A DNA stretch of 64,000 bases from GCA-003244245 sp050699955 (GTDB lineage: Bacteria > Actinomycetota > Actinomycetes > Mycobacteriales > Pseudonocardiaceae), in the NCBI GenBank assembly GCA_050699955.1, contig JBOHGD010000001.1, positions 124,001 through 188,000 of the forward strand. The letters are read 5' to 3'. The notes below the pieces were generated by a model. It was not told where the DNA came from and made no database searches. It saw nothing but the letters and a program-made list of their open reading frames with translations. The translations under genes and the position numbers were made by a program. Below are positions 15,640-24,375 of the stretch, one piece after another. Each line of letters opens with the position of its first letter. The first letter of the stretch is position 1.

Positions 15640-16221
15640 GTGTCGTCCCGCTCCGGGACGGGTGCGGCGGGCGAGGCCGGTCCCCCGCAGCAGCATGAGT
15701 TGCTGTCGGCGGCCGATGTCGCGCGCACCGTGGCCCGTATGGCGCACCAGATCATCGAACGCACTGCCCCCGAGCCGGTGGTGCTGCTCGGCATTCCCAC
15801 CCGCGGCGTCCCGTTGGCCCGCCGGCTGGTCGAGCGGATCCGGGAGTTCGGTGGGCCTCCGGCCGGGCTGGGCACGCTCGACGTCACGCTCTACCGGGAC
15901 GACCTGCGGCGCAGACCGACCCGCCCCCTGGCCGGCACGGAGCTGCCCGAGCGGGGGCTGGACGACGCCTTGGTCATCCTGGTCGATGACGTGCTGTACT
16001 CCGGGCGCACCGTGCGGGCGGCGCTGGACGCGCTACGAGAGTACGGCCGCCCCCGCTCGGTGCAGCTCGCGGTGCTGGTTGATCGCGGACACCGAGAGCT
16101 GCCGATCCGGGCGGATTACGTGGGCAAGAACCTGCCGACCTCGCGGGACGAGGAGGTCGGCGTGCTGTTCGCCGAGACCGACGGCACGGACGCCGTGGTG
16201 ATCCGCCGGGTGTCCCGGTGA
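15640..16221 (+). CDS. pyrR: Bifunctional pyr operon regulator/uracil phosphoribosyltransferase PyrR
   Basis: The 193-residue protein starts at GTG 15640, directly after GGAAGGAGG. The in-frame upstream extension is non-homologous and contains the leader hairpin. The type I phosphoribosyltransferase fold shows the PRPP-binding motif VILVDDVLYSGRTVRAAL at about residues 108-125, and DVTLYRDDLRR in the flexible loop. PyrR binds UMP/UTP and the pyr mRNA to lower expression when pyrimidines are plentiful. Its stop overlaps the pyrB GTG by four bases, beginning a tightly coupled run pyrR-pyrB-pyrC-carA-carB. Confidence 0.95.
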   Translation: MSSRSGTGAAGEAGPPQQHELLSAADVARTVARMAHQIIERTAPEPVVLLGIPTRGVPLARRLVERIREFGGPPAGLGTLDVTLYRDDLRRRPTRPLAGTELPERGLDDALVILVDDVLYSGRTVRAALDALREYGRPRSVQLAVLVDRGHRELPIRADYVGKNLPTSRDEEVGVLFAETDGTDAVVIRRVSR

Positions 16222-17159
16222 GGCACCTGCTGACCGCCGCGGGGCTCGACCGGGAGACCGCCACCGGCTTGCTGGACACCGCCGACCGGCTCAAGCAGGC
16301 GTTGCTGGGCCGTGAGGTGCGCAAGCTGCCGACGCTACGCGGGCGCACCGTGGTCACCCTGTTCTACGAGAACTCCACCCGCACCCGGGCCTCATTCGAG
16401 ATCGCGGGCAAGTGGATGAGCGCCGATGTGGTCAACGTCGCGGCCGGCGGTTCCTCTGTGGCCAAGGGGGAGTCGTTGCGGGACACCGCGCTCACCCTGA
16501 CCGCGATGGGCGCGGACTGCGTGGTGATCCGGCACCCGGCCTCGGGCGCGGCGCATCGGATCGCCGGCTGGGTGCCTGCGCACGTGGTCAACGCCGGAGA
16601 CGGCACCCATGAGCACCCGACCCAGGCGCTGCTGGACGCGGCCACGCTGCGCGATCGACTGGGCCCCCTGGATGGGCGGTCCGTCACCATCGTGGGCGAT
16701 GTGTTGCACAGCAGGGTCGCGCGCTCCAACGTGCACCTGTTGACCACGCTGGGTGCACGAGTGCACCTCGTTGCCCCACCCACTCTGCTGCCGGTCGGCG
16801 TAACGGAGTGGGGAGCGGGCGAGCGCTGGCCGGTCACGGTTGGGTACGACCTGGAGGCCGCCCTTCCCGACACCGACGCGGTGATGGTGCTGCGGGTGCA
16901 GGCTGAGCGGATGCACGGCCGGTTCTTCCCTTCGGCGCGGGAATACTCCATCGGTTACGGGCTTTCCGAGGCGAGGCTGCGGTTGCTGCCCGAGCACGCC
17001 GTCGTGTTGCATCCGGGGCCGATGCTGCGTGGCATGGAGATCGCGCACGCGGTCGCCGACTCCCCCCGCGCCGCGATCACCGAGCAGGTCCGCAACGGAG
17101 TGCACGTGCGGATGGCTGTGCTCTACCACCTGCTCGCTGCCCAGGAGGAGGAGTCGTGA
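16218..17159 (+). CDS. pyrB: Aspartate carbamoyltransferase, catalytic subunit
   Basis: This 313-residue enzyme joins carbamoyl phosphate and aspartate, the committed step of UMP synthesis. Carbamoyl-phosphate-binding FYENSTRTRASFEIAGKW lies at about residues 49-66. GGSSVAKGESLRDTA forms the 80s loop, and HEHPTQALLDAATL (about 131-144) and LHPGPMLRG complete the site. No regulatory pyrI follows, which is usual in actinobacteria. GTG at 16218 overlaps the pyrR stop, and its stop overlaps the pyrC GTG. Confidence 0.96.
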   Translation: MRHLLTAAGLDRETATGLLDTADRLKQALLGREVRKLPTLRGRTVVTLFYENSTRTRASFEIAGKWMSADVVNVAAGGSSVAKGESLRDTALTLTAMGADCVVIRHPASGAAHRIAGWVPAHVVNAGDGTHEHPTQALLDAATLRDRLGPLDGRSVTIVGDVLHSRVARSNVHLLTTLGARVHLVAPPTLLPVGVTEWGAGERWPVTVGYDLEAALPDTDAVMVLRVQAERMHGRFFPSAREYSIGYGLSEARLRLLPEHAVVLHPGPMLRGMEIAHAVADSPRAAITEQVRNGVHVRMAVLYHLLAAQEEES

Positions 17160-18469
17160 CCGGTGAGCGCGCCATGACCCGGCCGCTGCTGCTGCGGGGG
17201 ATTCGGCCCTACGGCGCGGGCGACCCGGTGGACCTGCTGGTCCGTGACGGGGTGATCGCCGAGCTGGATACCGGACTGGACACCACCGGTGCCACGGTGC
17301 TCGACATGGGCGGGCTGATCGCGTTGCCCGGTCTCGTCGATCTGCACAGCCACCTGCGTGAGCCCGGTCGGGAGGACGCGGAGACGATCGCCACCGGCTC
17401 GGCGGCCGCGGCGCTGGGCGGTTACACCGCCGTGTTCGCGATGGCGAACACCGACCCGGTGGCCGACACCGCCGTACTCGTCGAACACGTGTACCGGCGT
17501 GGCCGCGAGGTCGGCTTGGTCGACGTTCATCCGGTCGGCGCGGTCACCGTGGGGCTGCGCGGCGAGCGGCTCGCCGAGCTGGGCGGCATGGCCAGATCCA
17601 CAGCCGCGGTACGGGTGTTCTCCGACGACGGGGTGTGTGTGCACGACCCACTGTTGATGCGCCGGGCGCTGGAGTACATCCGCGGTCTGGACGGCGTGGT
17701 CGCTCAGCACGCCGAGGATCCCCGGCTCACCGCAGGCGCCCAGGCTCATGAGGGGCAGGTCGCTGCTCGGCTGGGACTGGCAGGCTGGCCCGCCGCCGCC
17801 GAGGAGTCGATCGTCGCGCGGGACTGCTTGCTGGCTCGGGACGCGGGTGCCCGGTTGCACGTCTGTCACGTCTCCACCGCAGGCACGGTTCAGGTGCTGC
17901 AATGGGCCAAGGATCGGGGCGTTCACGTGTCGGCCGAGGTCACCCCGCACCACCTGCTGCTCACCGATGAACGGCTGGCCGGCTACGACCCGGTCAACAA
18001 GGTCAACCCGCCGCTGCGCACCGAGGCCGACGCCGAGGCGCTGCGCGCCGCGCTGGCCGCGGGGATCGTGGACTGCGTCGCCACCGACCATGCCCCGCAC
18101 GCTCCGCAGGACAAGGACTGTGAATGGTCTGCCGCCCGGCCGGGCATGCTGGGGTTGCAGACCGCGTTGTCCGTGGTGGTAGCCACCATGGTGCGGTCCG
18201 GCCTGCTGGACTGGCGAGGGGTGGCCGAGGTGATGAGCGAGCGACCTGCCCGGATCGGTGGAGCCGGCGACCAGGGCCGCCCGATCGCGGCCGGAGAGCC
18301 GGCCAGCCTGGTGCTGATCGATCCGGACGCCACCTGGACGGTGCGGGGTGCGCGGTTGGCCAGTCTGGCCGCCAACACCCCCTACGAGGGAATGGAGCTG
18401 CCCGCCCAGGTGGTGGCCACCCTGCTGCGCGGCGAGGTCACGGTCAGGGACGGACAGGTGCAGCGTTGA
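17156..18469 (+). CDS. pyrC: Dihydroorotase (class I)
   Basis: This 437-residue zinc amidohydrolase cyclises carbamoyl-aspartate to dihydroorotate. DLHSHLREPGRED (about residues 62-74) supplies the HxH metal ligands, with further His in HVCHVSTAG and VTPHHLLLTDE and the catalytic Asp in ATDHAPH. No bridging carboxylated Lys is obvious, and Asp/Glu in this class often substitutes. GTG 17156 overlaps the pyrB stop; an internal ATG at 17174 is an alternative start. The carA start overlaps its stop codon. Confidence 0.95.
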   Translation: MTGERAMTRPLLLRGIRPYGAGDPVDLLVRDGVIAELDTGLDTTGATVLDMGGLIALPGLVDLHSHLREPGREDAETIATGSAAAALGGYTAVFAMANTDPVADTAVLVEHVYRRGREVGLVDVHPVGAVTVGLRGERLAELGGMARSTAAVRVFSDDGVCVHDPLLMRRALEYIRGLDGVVAQHAEDPRLTAGAQAHEGQVAARLGLAGWPAAAEESIVARDCLLARDAGARLHVCHVSTAGTVQVLQWAKDRGVHVSAEVTPHHLLLTDERLAGYDPVNKVNPPLRTEADAEALRAALAAGIVDCVATDHAPHAPQDKDCEWSAARPGMLGLQTALSVVVATMVRSGLLDWRGVAEVMSERPARIGGAGDQGRPIAAGEPASLVLIDPDATWTVRGARLASLAANTPYEGMELPAQVVATLLRGEVTVRDGQVQR

Positions 18470-19686
18470 CGACAATTGCGAGCACGCACGCGACAGCCGG
18501 GCGCGCCGCACTGGTGCTGGAAGACGGCACCCTGCTGCGCGGCGAGAGCTACGGCGCGGTGGGTCAGACGCTGGGTGAGGCCGTGTTCGCCACCGGGATG
18601 ACCGGCTACCAGGAAACCCTCACCGACCCGTCCTATCGCCGCCAGATCGTGGTGCAGACCGCGCCGCACATCGGCAACACCGGCTGGAACGACGAGGACA
18701 ACGAGTCGGACCGGATCTGGGTGGCCGGCTACGTCGTGCGCGACCCGGCGCGCAGTCCCTCCAACTGGCGCTCGCTTCGCTCCTTGCAGGAGGAGCTCTC
18801 CCGCCAGGGCGTGGTGGGCATCTCCGGGGTGGACACTCGTGCCCTGACCCGCCGGCTGCGCGAGCACGGCTCCATGCGGGCCGGGATCTTCTCCGGCGCC
18901 GCGCTCACCGGGTCCCCCGAACTGCTGGCTCGGGTGTTGGCCAGCCCCTCGATGACCGGGGCGGACCTGGTTGGGGAGGTCACCGTTGCCGGACCCTATG
19001 TCGTGCCCGCAGCGGCCGAACGCCGGTTCCGGGTGGCGGCGCTGGATCTGGGGATCAAGTCGAACACCCCGAGGATGCTGGCCGCGCGGGGCGTCGAGAC
19101 GCACGTCCTTCCGGCCACCGCCACCCTGGAGCAGGTGCTGGCGCTGGAACCCGACGGGGTCTTCCTGTCCAACGGCCCGGGCGACCCGGCCACCGCGGAG
19201 CACGCCGTCGCGCTCACCCGGGGTGTGCTGCAGCGGCGGCTGCCGCTGTTCGGGATCTGCTTCGGCAACCAGATCCTCGGCCGTGCCCTGGGGCGGGGGA
19301 CCTACAAGATGCGCTACGGGCACCGCGGGCTCAACATCCCGGTCGTGGAGCACCTCACCGGGCGGGTCGCGATCACCTCGCAGAACCACGGGTTCGCCGT
19401 CCAGGGTGAGCCGGGGGAGCGTTTCGACTCCGACTTCGGCGCAGCGACGGTGAGCCACTCCTGCCCGAACGACGCCACCGTGGAAGGCTTGACCTGCCTG
19501 GACACCCCCGCGTTCAGCGTCCAATATCACCCCGAGGCGGCCGCCGGCCCACACGACGCAGCTAACCTGTTCGACCGATTCTGCGATCTCATGACCTCCC
19601 ATCGCTATTCGGAGCCGAATCGCGGTTCTCCGGCCTTGCGGGAGCACTGTTCGGAGTCTAATCGCGATCCGGGAGGTGATCGCTGA
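18466..19686 (+). CDS. carA: Carbamoyl-phosphate synthase small (glutaminase) subunit
   Basis: This 406-residue subunit releases ammonia from glutamine for CarB. I place the start at TTG 18466, which overlaps the pyrC stop (TTGA); family similarity begins at AALVLEDGTLLRGESYG about 12 residues later. The class I amidotransferase domain has LFGICFGNQILGRALG (nucleophile Cys) and VQYHPEAAAGPHDA (catalytic His, Glu). The C-terminus extends about 25 residues past the usual end (from about RYSEPNRGS). It is encoded by an imperfect repeat with a small palindrome, so this tail is unusual. The stop and the carB start share one base. Confidence 0.94.
   Translation: MTTIASTHATAGRAALVLEDGTLLRGESYGAVGQTLGEAVFATGMTGYQETLTDPSYRRQIVVQTAPHIGNTGWNDEDNESDRIWVAGYVVRDPARSPSNWRSLRSLQEELSRQGVVGISGVDTRALTRRLREHGSMRAGIFSGAALTGSPELLARVLASPSMTGADLVGEVTVAGPYVVPAAAERRFRVAALDLGIKSNTPRMLAARGVETHVLPATATLEQVLALEPDGVFLSNGPGDPATAEHAVALTRGVLQRRLPLFGICFGNQILGRALGRGTYKMRYGHRGLNIPVVEHLTGRVAITSQNHGFAVQGEPGERFDSDFGAATVSHSCPNDATVEGLTCLDTPAFSVQYHPEAAAGPHDAANLFDRFCDLMTSHRYSEPNRGSPALREHCSESNRDPGGDR
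19607..19666. repeat. Imperfect direct repeat and palindrome inside the carA 3' end
   Basis: TTCGGAGCCGAATCGCG (19608-19624) and TTCGGAGTCTAATCGCG (19650-19666) match at 14 of 17 positions. The first contains the hairpin ATTCGG-AG-CCGAAT (19607-19620). The repeat encodes the extra C-terminal residues of CarA and lies just before the carB ribosome-binding site. Confidence 0.6.
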
Positions 19687-22600
19687 TGCCAAGGCGGGAT
19701 GACATTTCGCATGTGCTGGTGATCGGGTCGGGGCCGATCGTGATCGGGCAGGCTTGTGAGTTCGACTATTCGGGCACTCAGGCGTGCCGGGTGCTTCGGG
19801 AGGAGGGCCTACGGGTCAGTTTGGTCAACTCCAACCCAGCGACGATCATGACTGATCCGGAGTTCGCCGATGCGACCTATATCGAGCCGATCACCCCTGA
19901 GTTCGTCGAGAAGGTGATCGCTGCGGAGCAGGCCGCCGGGTTTCCGGTGACCGCGCTGCTGGCCACGTTGGGCGGGCAGACGGCGCTGAACACCGCTGTC
20001 GCGCTGCACGAGCGCGGAGTGCTGCAGCGCTACGGGGTCGAGTTGATCGGCGCCGACATCGACGCCATCCAGCGCGGCGAGGACCGGCTGAAGTTCAAGG
20101 ACGTGGTCCGTTCGGTGGGCGCCGAGGTACCGCGCAGCGCGGTGTGCCGGTCCATGGACCAGGTGCGTGCGGCCGTCGACGACCTCGGCCTGCCGGTGGT
20201 GATCCGGCCGTCGTACACCATGGGTGGGCTCGGCTCCGGGATGGCCCACACCCATGACGACCTGGCTCGCCTTGCCTCCCTGGGGTTGGCCGAGAGCCCG
20301 GTGCACGAGGTGCTCATCGAGGAGAGCGTGCTGGGCTGGAAGGAGTACGAACTCGAGCTGATGCGCGACCACCGCGACAACGTGGTGGTGGTGTGCTCGA
20401 TCGAGAACATCGACCCGATGGGCGTGCACACCGGGGACTCGGTCACCGTCGCGCCTGTGATGACCCTGACCGACCGTGAGTACCAGCACATGCGGGACGT
20501 CGGGATCGCGGTGCTACGGAAGGTCGGGGTGGACACCGGCGGCTGCAACATCCAGTTCGCGGTGCACCCCGAGGACGGCAGACTGGTCGTGATCGAGATG
20601 AACCCACGAGTGTCCCGGTCGAGCGCGCTGGCGTCCAAGGCCACCGGGTTCCCGATCGCCAAGATCGCCGCGAAGCTGGCCATCGGCTACACCCTCGACG
20701 AGATCACCAATGACATCACCGGCGAGACCCCGGCGAGTTTCGAGCCCACCCTGGACTACGTGGTGGTCAAGGTGCCCCGGTTCGCCTTCGAGAAGTTCCC
20801 CGGTGCCGATCCGACGCTCACCACCACCATGAAGTCGGTCGGTGAGGCGATGGCGCTGGGCCGCTCGTTTCCCGAGGCGCTGGGCAAGGCGCTGCGTTCG
20901 ATGGAGACCGCCGCAGCCGGTTTCTGGACCAGGCCCGACCCGCCGGACGGATCCGTGCACTCGGAGCTGGCCGCGCTGCGTATCCCGCACGACGGCCGGC
21001 TCTACACCGCCGAGCGAGCGCTGCGCCTCGGCGCGACGGTCGCCGAGGTGGTGTCCGCTTCGGGAATCGACCCGTGGTTCGTCGACCAGATCGCCGGTCT
21101 GGTGGAGCTGCGTGCGGAGCTGGTGGCCGCCCGGGAACTGGACGAGCCGTTGCTGCGCAGGGCCAAGCGTGCCGGAGTCTCCGACCGGCAGCTGGCCGCT
21201 GTGCGGGGCGAGCTGACCGAGTCGCAGGTGCGGTCGCTGCGGCATCGACTGGGCGTGCGCCCGGTCTACAAGACGGTGGACACCTGCGCCGCCGAGTTCG
21301 CCGCCCGCACGCCCTACCATTATTCCGCCTACGAGAGCGACCCGGACGCGGAGAGCGAGGTCAGCGAGCAGCGGGAGCGCCCCAAGGTGATCATTCTGGG
21401 GTCGGGGCCGAACCGGATCGGGCAGGGCATCGAGTTCGACTACTCCTGCGTGCACGCCGCTATCGCGCTGCGTGCTGCTCCGGACAACGACGGGGCCGGC
21501 TACGAGACCGTGATGGTCAACTGCAACCCCGAGACCGTCTCCACGGACTACGACACGGCCGATCGGCTCTACTTCGAGCCGTTGACCTTCGAGGACGTCA
21601 TGGAGGTGGTCGACGCGGAGCGGGCATCGGGGACCGTGGCGGGGGTCATCGTGCAACTCGGCGGTCAGACCCCGCTGGGGCTGGCGCAGCGGCTGGCCGA
21701 CGCCGGTGTCCCGGTGGTCGGCACCTCGCCGGAGGCGATCCATCTCGCCGAGGACCGGGGTGCTTTCGGCGCCCTGTTGGAGCGGTCCGGGCTGCCCGCT
21801 CCGGCGTACGGCACGGCGACGTCCTTCGCGGAGGCCAGGAAGATCGCCGACGAGATCGGATACCCCGTGCTGGTCCGCCCTTCCTACGTGCTCGGCGGCC
21901 GGGGCATGGAGATCGTCTACGACGAGGAGACCCTGGCCGGCTACATCACCCGCGCCACCGAGATCACCCCCGAGCACCCGGTGCTGGTGGACCGCTTCCT
22001 CGACGACGCCATCGAGATCGACGTCGACGCGCTCTGCGACGGCACGCCCGGGCGGAGCGGGATCTATATCGGCGGAATCATGGAGCACATCGAGGAGGCC
22101 GGCGTGCACTCCGGGGACTCCGCGTGCGCACTACCGCCCATCGCGCTCGGCGAGACGGATCTGGCGATGGTGCGCACCTCCACCGAGGCGATCGCCCGTG
22201 GCGTCGGTGTGCGCGGCCTGCTCAACGTGCAGTACGCGCTCAAGGACGACGTGCTTTATGTACTGGAGGCCAACCCCCGGGCGAGCCGGACGGTGCCCTT
22301 CGTGTCCAAGGCGACCGCGGTTCCACTGGCCAGGGCAGCCGCCCGGATCATGCTCGGTGCCAGCATCGCCGATCTGCGGGCCGAAGGCTTGCTGGCATCC
22401 CACGGGGACGGCGGGGACCTGCCCGCCCACGCGCCGGTGGCCGTCAAGGAGGCGGTGTTGCCCTTCCACCGGTTCCGCACCCCGGAGGGTAAGGGGGTGG
22501 ACTCGCTGCTCGGCCCGGAGATGAAGTCCACCGGCGAGGTGATGGGCATTGATGTCGCGTTCGGTCCGGCCTTCGCGAAGTCCCAGGCCGCGGCATATGG

Positions 22601-23972
22601 TTCGCTGCCGACATCCGGCCGGGTATTCGTCTCGGTAGCCAATCGGGACAAGCGGGCGCTGGTGTTCCCGGTCAAGCGGCTGGCCGATCTCGGATTCGAG
22701 GTGCTGGCCACCCGGGGGACGGCGAACACCCTGCGCCGCAACGGCATCCCGTGCACCGTTGTCCGCAAACACTTCGAGGGTCCGGACAACATCGTCGACC
22801 TGATCGACGCCGGGCAGGTCGACATGATCATCAACACCCCGTACGGCAACCCCGGCCCCCGGGTGGACGGCTACGAGATCCGTACCGCAGCGGTGTCCCG
22901 GGCCATTCCGTGCATCACCACCGTGCAGGGTGCGGCCGCAGCGGTGCAGGGCATCGAAGCCCTGATCCGCGGTGACATCGCGGTCCGTCCCCTGCAAGCA
23001 CTGCACGCCGCACTGCGGGCCTGCCCGCCATCCACCCCACCGCCCCGCATTCAGCGGGCTGAGCGGGGTCGTCCGATGCCGGTGCACCCCGCTCAGCCGG
23101 CTGAACGCGAGGGCTTCGGCGCGCGACTGGTCGCCGCCGTAGCCGGCCGTGGCCCGTTGTGCGCGGGCATCGACCCACATCCCGGGTTGCTGCACAGCTG
23201 GGGGCTGGCCGATGACGCAGCGGGTCTCGAGCGCTTCGCGCTGACCGCGGTCGAGGCGCTGGCACCGGAGGTGGCGGTGATCAAGCCCCAGTCGGCGTTC
23301 TTCGAGCGTCACGGAGCCCGCGGGATTGCGGTGCTGGAGCGGGTAGTGGCCGGCGTCCGGGAGGCCGGTGCCCTGGTGCTGCTCGACGTCAAGCGTGCTG
23401 ACATCGGCTCCACCATGGCCGGTTACGCCGCGGCCTATCTCAGCGACGGAGCGCCGCTCGCCGCCGATGCCATCACTGTGTCGCCCTATCTGGGGGTCGG
23501 CGCGCTGGAACCGGCTTTCGATCTGGCGGCCAGCACCGGGCGCGGGGTGTTCGTGCTGGCCCTGACCTCTAACCCGGAAGGTGCCGACGTGCAGACCGCG
23601 ATCACCGGGACCGGCGTCACGGTCGCGCAGTCGGTGGTCGACGCGGTCGCGACCCGCAACGCAGGTCGGCCCCTCATCGGCGATATCGGTGTGGTGGTCG
23701 GGGCGGCTACGGCGCCCGGGGCGCTGCGGCTCGGGGAGCTCAACGGCCCAATACTCACCCCCGGCATCGGTGCACAGGGCGCCACCCTCGCTGACCTGCA
23801 CCGGGTGTTCGACGGTGGGGCGCGGTACGTGCTGCCGACGACATCGCGGGACCTGCTGCGGCACGGTCCCGAGCCGGCCGTGCTGCGCGACGCCGCCAGA
23901 CGGGTGGCCGAGGAGGCCGCTGGAGCACTACTTCGCCTGTCGTGGCAGGTCGATGGGGGCACCCCGCGTTGA
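19686..23972 (+). CDS. carB: Apparent CarB-PyrF fusion: carbamoyl-phosphate synthase large subunit and OMP decarboxylase
   Basis: The frame is open for 1428 residues without a stop. Residues 1 to about 1105 are CarB, with two ATP-grasp halves. The first contains HVLVIGSGPIVIGQACEFDY and PSYTMGGLGSGMA. The second contains VIILGSGPNRIGQGIEFDY and PSYVLGGRGMEIVYD. A C-terminal MGS-like allosteric domain includes INTPYGNPGPRVDGYEIR. A Pro/Arg-rich linker (about 1106-1135) leads into PyrF: GPLCAGIDPHPGLLHSWGL, the catalytic LLDVKRADIGSTMAGYA, and LTPGIGAQGATL. I checked the codons across 22980-23110 and found no stop. An internal ATG at 23076 could allow separate translation of a PyrF of about 298 residues. 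In relatives carB and pyrF are normally separate adjacent genes. A lost stop codon or a sequencing error are alternatives to a real fusion. Confidence 0.92.
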   Translation: MPRRDDISHVLVIGSGPIVIGQACEFDYSGTQACRVLREEGLRVSLVNSNPATIMTDPEFADATYIEPITPEFVEKVIAAEQAAGFPVTALLATLGGQTALNTAVALHERGVLQRYGVELIGADIDAIQRGEDRLKFKDVVRSVGAEVPRSAVCRSMDQVRAAVDDLGLPVVIRPSYTMGGLGSGMAHTHDDLARLASLGLAESPVHEVLIEESVLGWKEYELELMRDHRDNVVVVCSIENIDPMGVHTGDSVTVAPVMTLTDREYQHMRDVGIAVLRKVGVDTGGCNIQFAVHPEDGRLVVIEMNPRVSRSSALASKATGFPIAKIAAKLAIGYTLDEITNDITGETPASFEPTLDYVVVKVPRFAFEKFPGADPTLTTTMKSVGEAMALGRSFPEALGKALRSMETAAAGFWTRPDPPDGSVHSELAALRIPHDGRLYTAERALRLGATVAEVVSASGIDPWFVDQIAGLVELRAELVAARELDEPLLRRAKRAGVSDRQLAAVRGELTESQVRSLRHRLGVRPVYKTVDTCAAEFAARTPYHYSAYESDPDAESEVSEQRERPKVIILGSGPNRIGQGIEFDYSCVHAAIALRAAPDNDGAGYETVMVNCNPETVSTDYDTADRLYFEPLTFEDVMEVVDAERASGTVAGVIVQLGGQTPLGLAQRLADAGVPVVGTSPEAIHLAEDRGAFGALLERSGLPAPAYGTATSFAEARKIADEIGYPVLVRPSYVLGGRGMEIVYDEETLAGYITRATEITPEHPVLVDRFLDDAIEIDVDALCDGTPGRSGIYIGGIMEHIEEAGVHSGDSACALPPIALGETDLAMVRTSTEAIARGVGVRGLLNVQYALKDDVLYVLEANPRASRTVPFVSKATAVPLARAAARIMLGASIADLRAEGLLASHGDGGDLPAHAPVAVKEAVLPFHRFRTPEGKGVDSLLGPEMKSTGEVMGIDVAFGPAFAKSQAAAYGSLPTSGRVFVSVANRDKRALVFPVKRLADLGFEVLATRGTANTLRRNGIPCTVVRKHFEGPDNIVDLIDAGQVDMIINTPYGNPGPRVDGYEIRTAAVSRAIPCITTVQGAAAAVQGIEALIRGDIAVRPLQALHAALRACPPSTPPPRIQRAERGRPMPVHPAQPAEREGFGARLVAAVAGRGPLCAGIDPHPGLLHSWGLADDAAGLERFALTAVEALAPEVAVIKPQSAFFERHGARGIAVLERVVAGVREAGALVLLDVKRADIGSTMAGYAAAYLSDGAPLAADAITVSPYLGVGALEPAFDLAASTGRGVFVLALTSNPEGADVQTAITGTGVTVAQSVVDAVATRNAGRPLIGDIGVVVGAATAPGALRLGELNGPILTPGIGAQGATLADLHRVFDGGARYVLPTTSRDLLRHGPEPAVLRDAARRVAEEAAGALLRLSWQVDGGTPR

Positions 23973-24050
23973 AAGGTGGGCTGTCCGGGGGATACGGTCG
24001 CGACACCATCCAGACCATCCCTAAGAAAACAGAAATCGACGGAGGAGACC

Positions 24051-24368
24051 GTGGCCCTTCCCGAGCTGACCGAGGAGCAGCGGGCCGCTGCGCTGGAGAA
24101 GGCGGCTGCCGCTCGCCGCGCCCGGGCCGAGCTCAAGGAGCGCCTCAAGCGTGGTGGGACCAATCTCAAGGAGGTCCTCGCCAATTCTGACAGCGATGAC
24201 ATCCTGGGCAAGATGAAGGTCTCGGCGCTGTTGGAGGCCCTTCCGGGCGTAGGCAAGGTGCGCGCCCAGCAGATCATGGAGCGGCTGGAGATCGCCCCGA
24301 GCCGACGGCTGCGCGGGCTCGGTGACCGTCAGCGCAAGGCGCTGCTGACCGAATTCAGCGGAGAGTGA
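24051..24368 (+). CDS. mihF: Integration host factor, actinobacterial type
   Basis: This 105-residue nucleoid protein starts at GTG 24051 behind GGAGGAGACC. The first half is a basic helical segment, PELTEEQRAAALEKAAAARR followed by ARAELKERLKRGG. The second half has the helix-hairpin-helix-like LEALPGVGKVRAQQIMERL, which contacts DNA. It is unrelated to proteobacterial IHF alpha/beta. In Mycobacterium and Streptomyces the homologue is needed for growth or normal development and binds DNA without marked specificity. Position before gmk and rpoZ is the standard actinobacterial order. Confidence 0.95.
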   Translation: MALPELTEEQRAAALEKAAAARRARAELKERLKRGGTNLKEVLANSDSDDILGKMKVSALLEALPGVGKVRAQQIMERLEIAPSRRLRGLGDRQRKALLTEFSGE

Positions 24369-24375
24369 CCAGGCG

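Noticed and set aside
17123..18511. Long minus-strand ORF (about 460 residues) opposite pyrC
   Set aside because: It is the complement of a certain gene, has no domain, and is the usual by-product of high GC at third positions. The same applies to long minus-strand ORFs at 18382-19692, 20514-22109, 22131-23864 and 26443-28101.
23076..23972. pyrF as an independent gene with its own stop-separated upstream carB
   Set aside because: No in-frame stop exists between the CarB and PyrF parts as given, so a separate carB end cannot be placed; an internal start remains possible.
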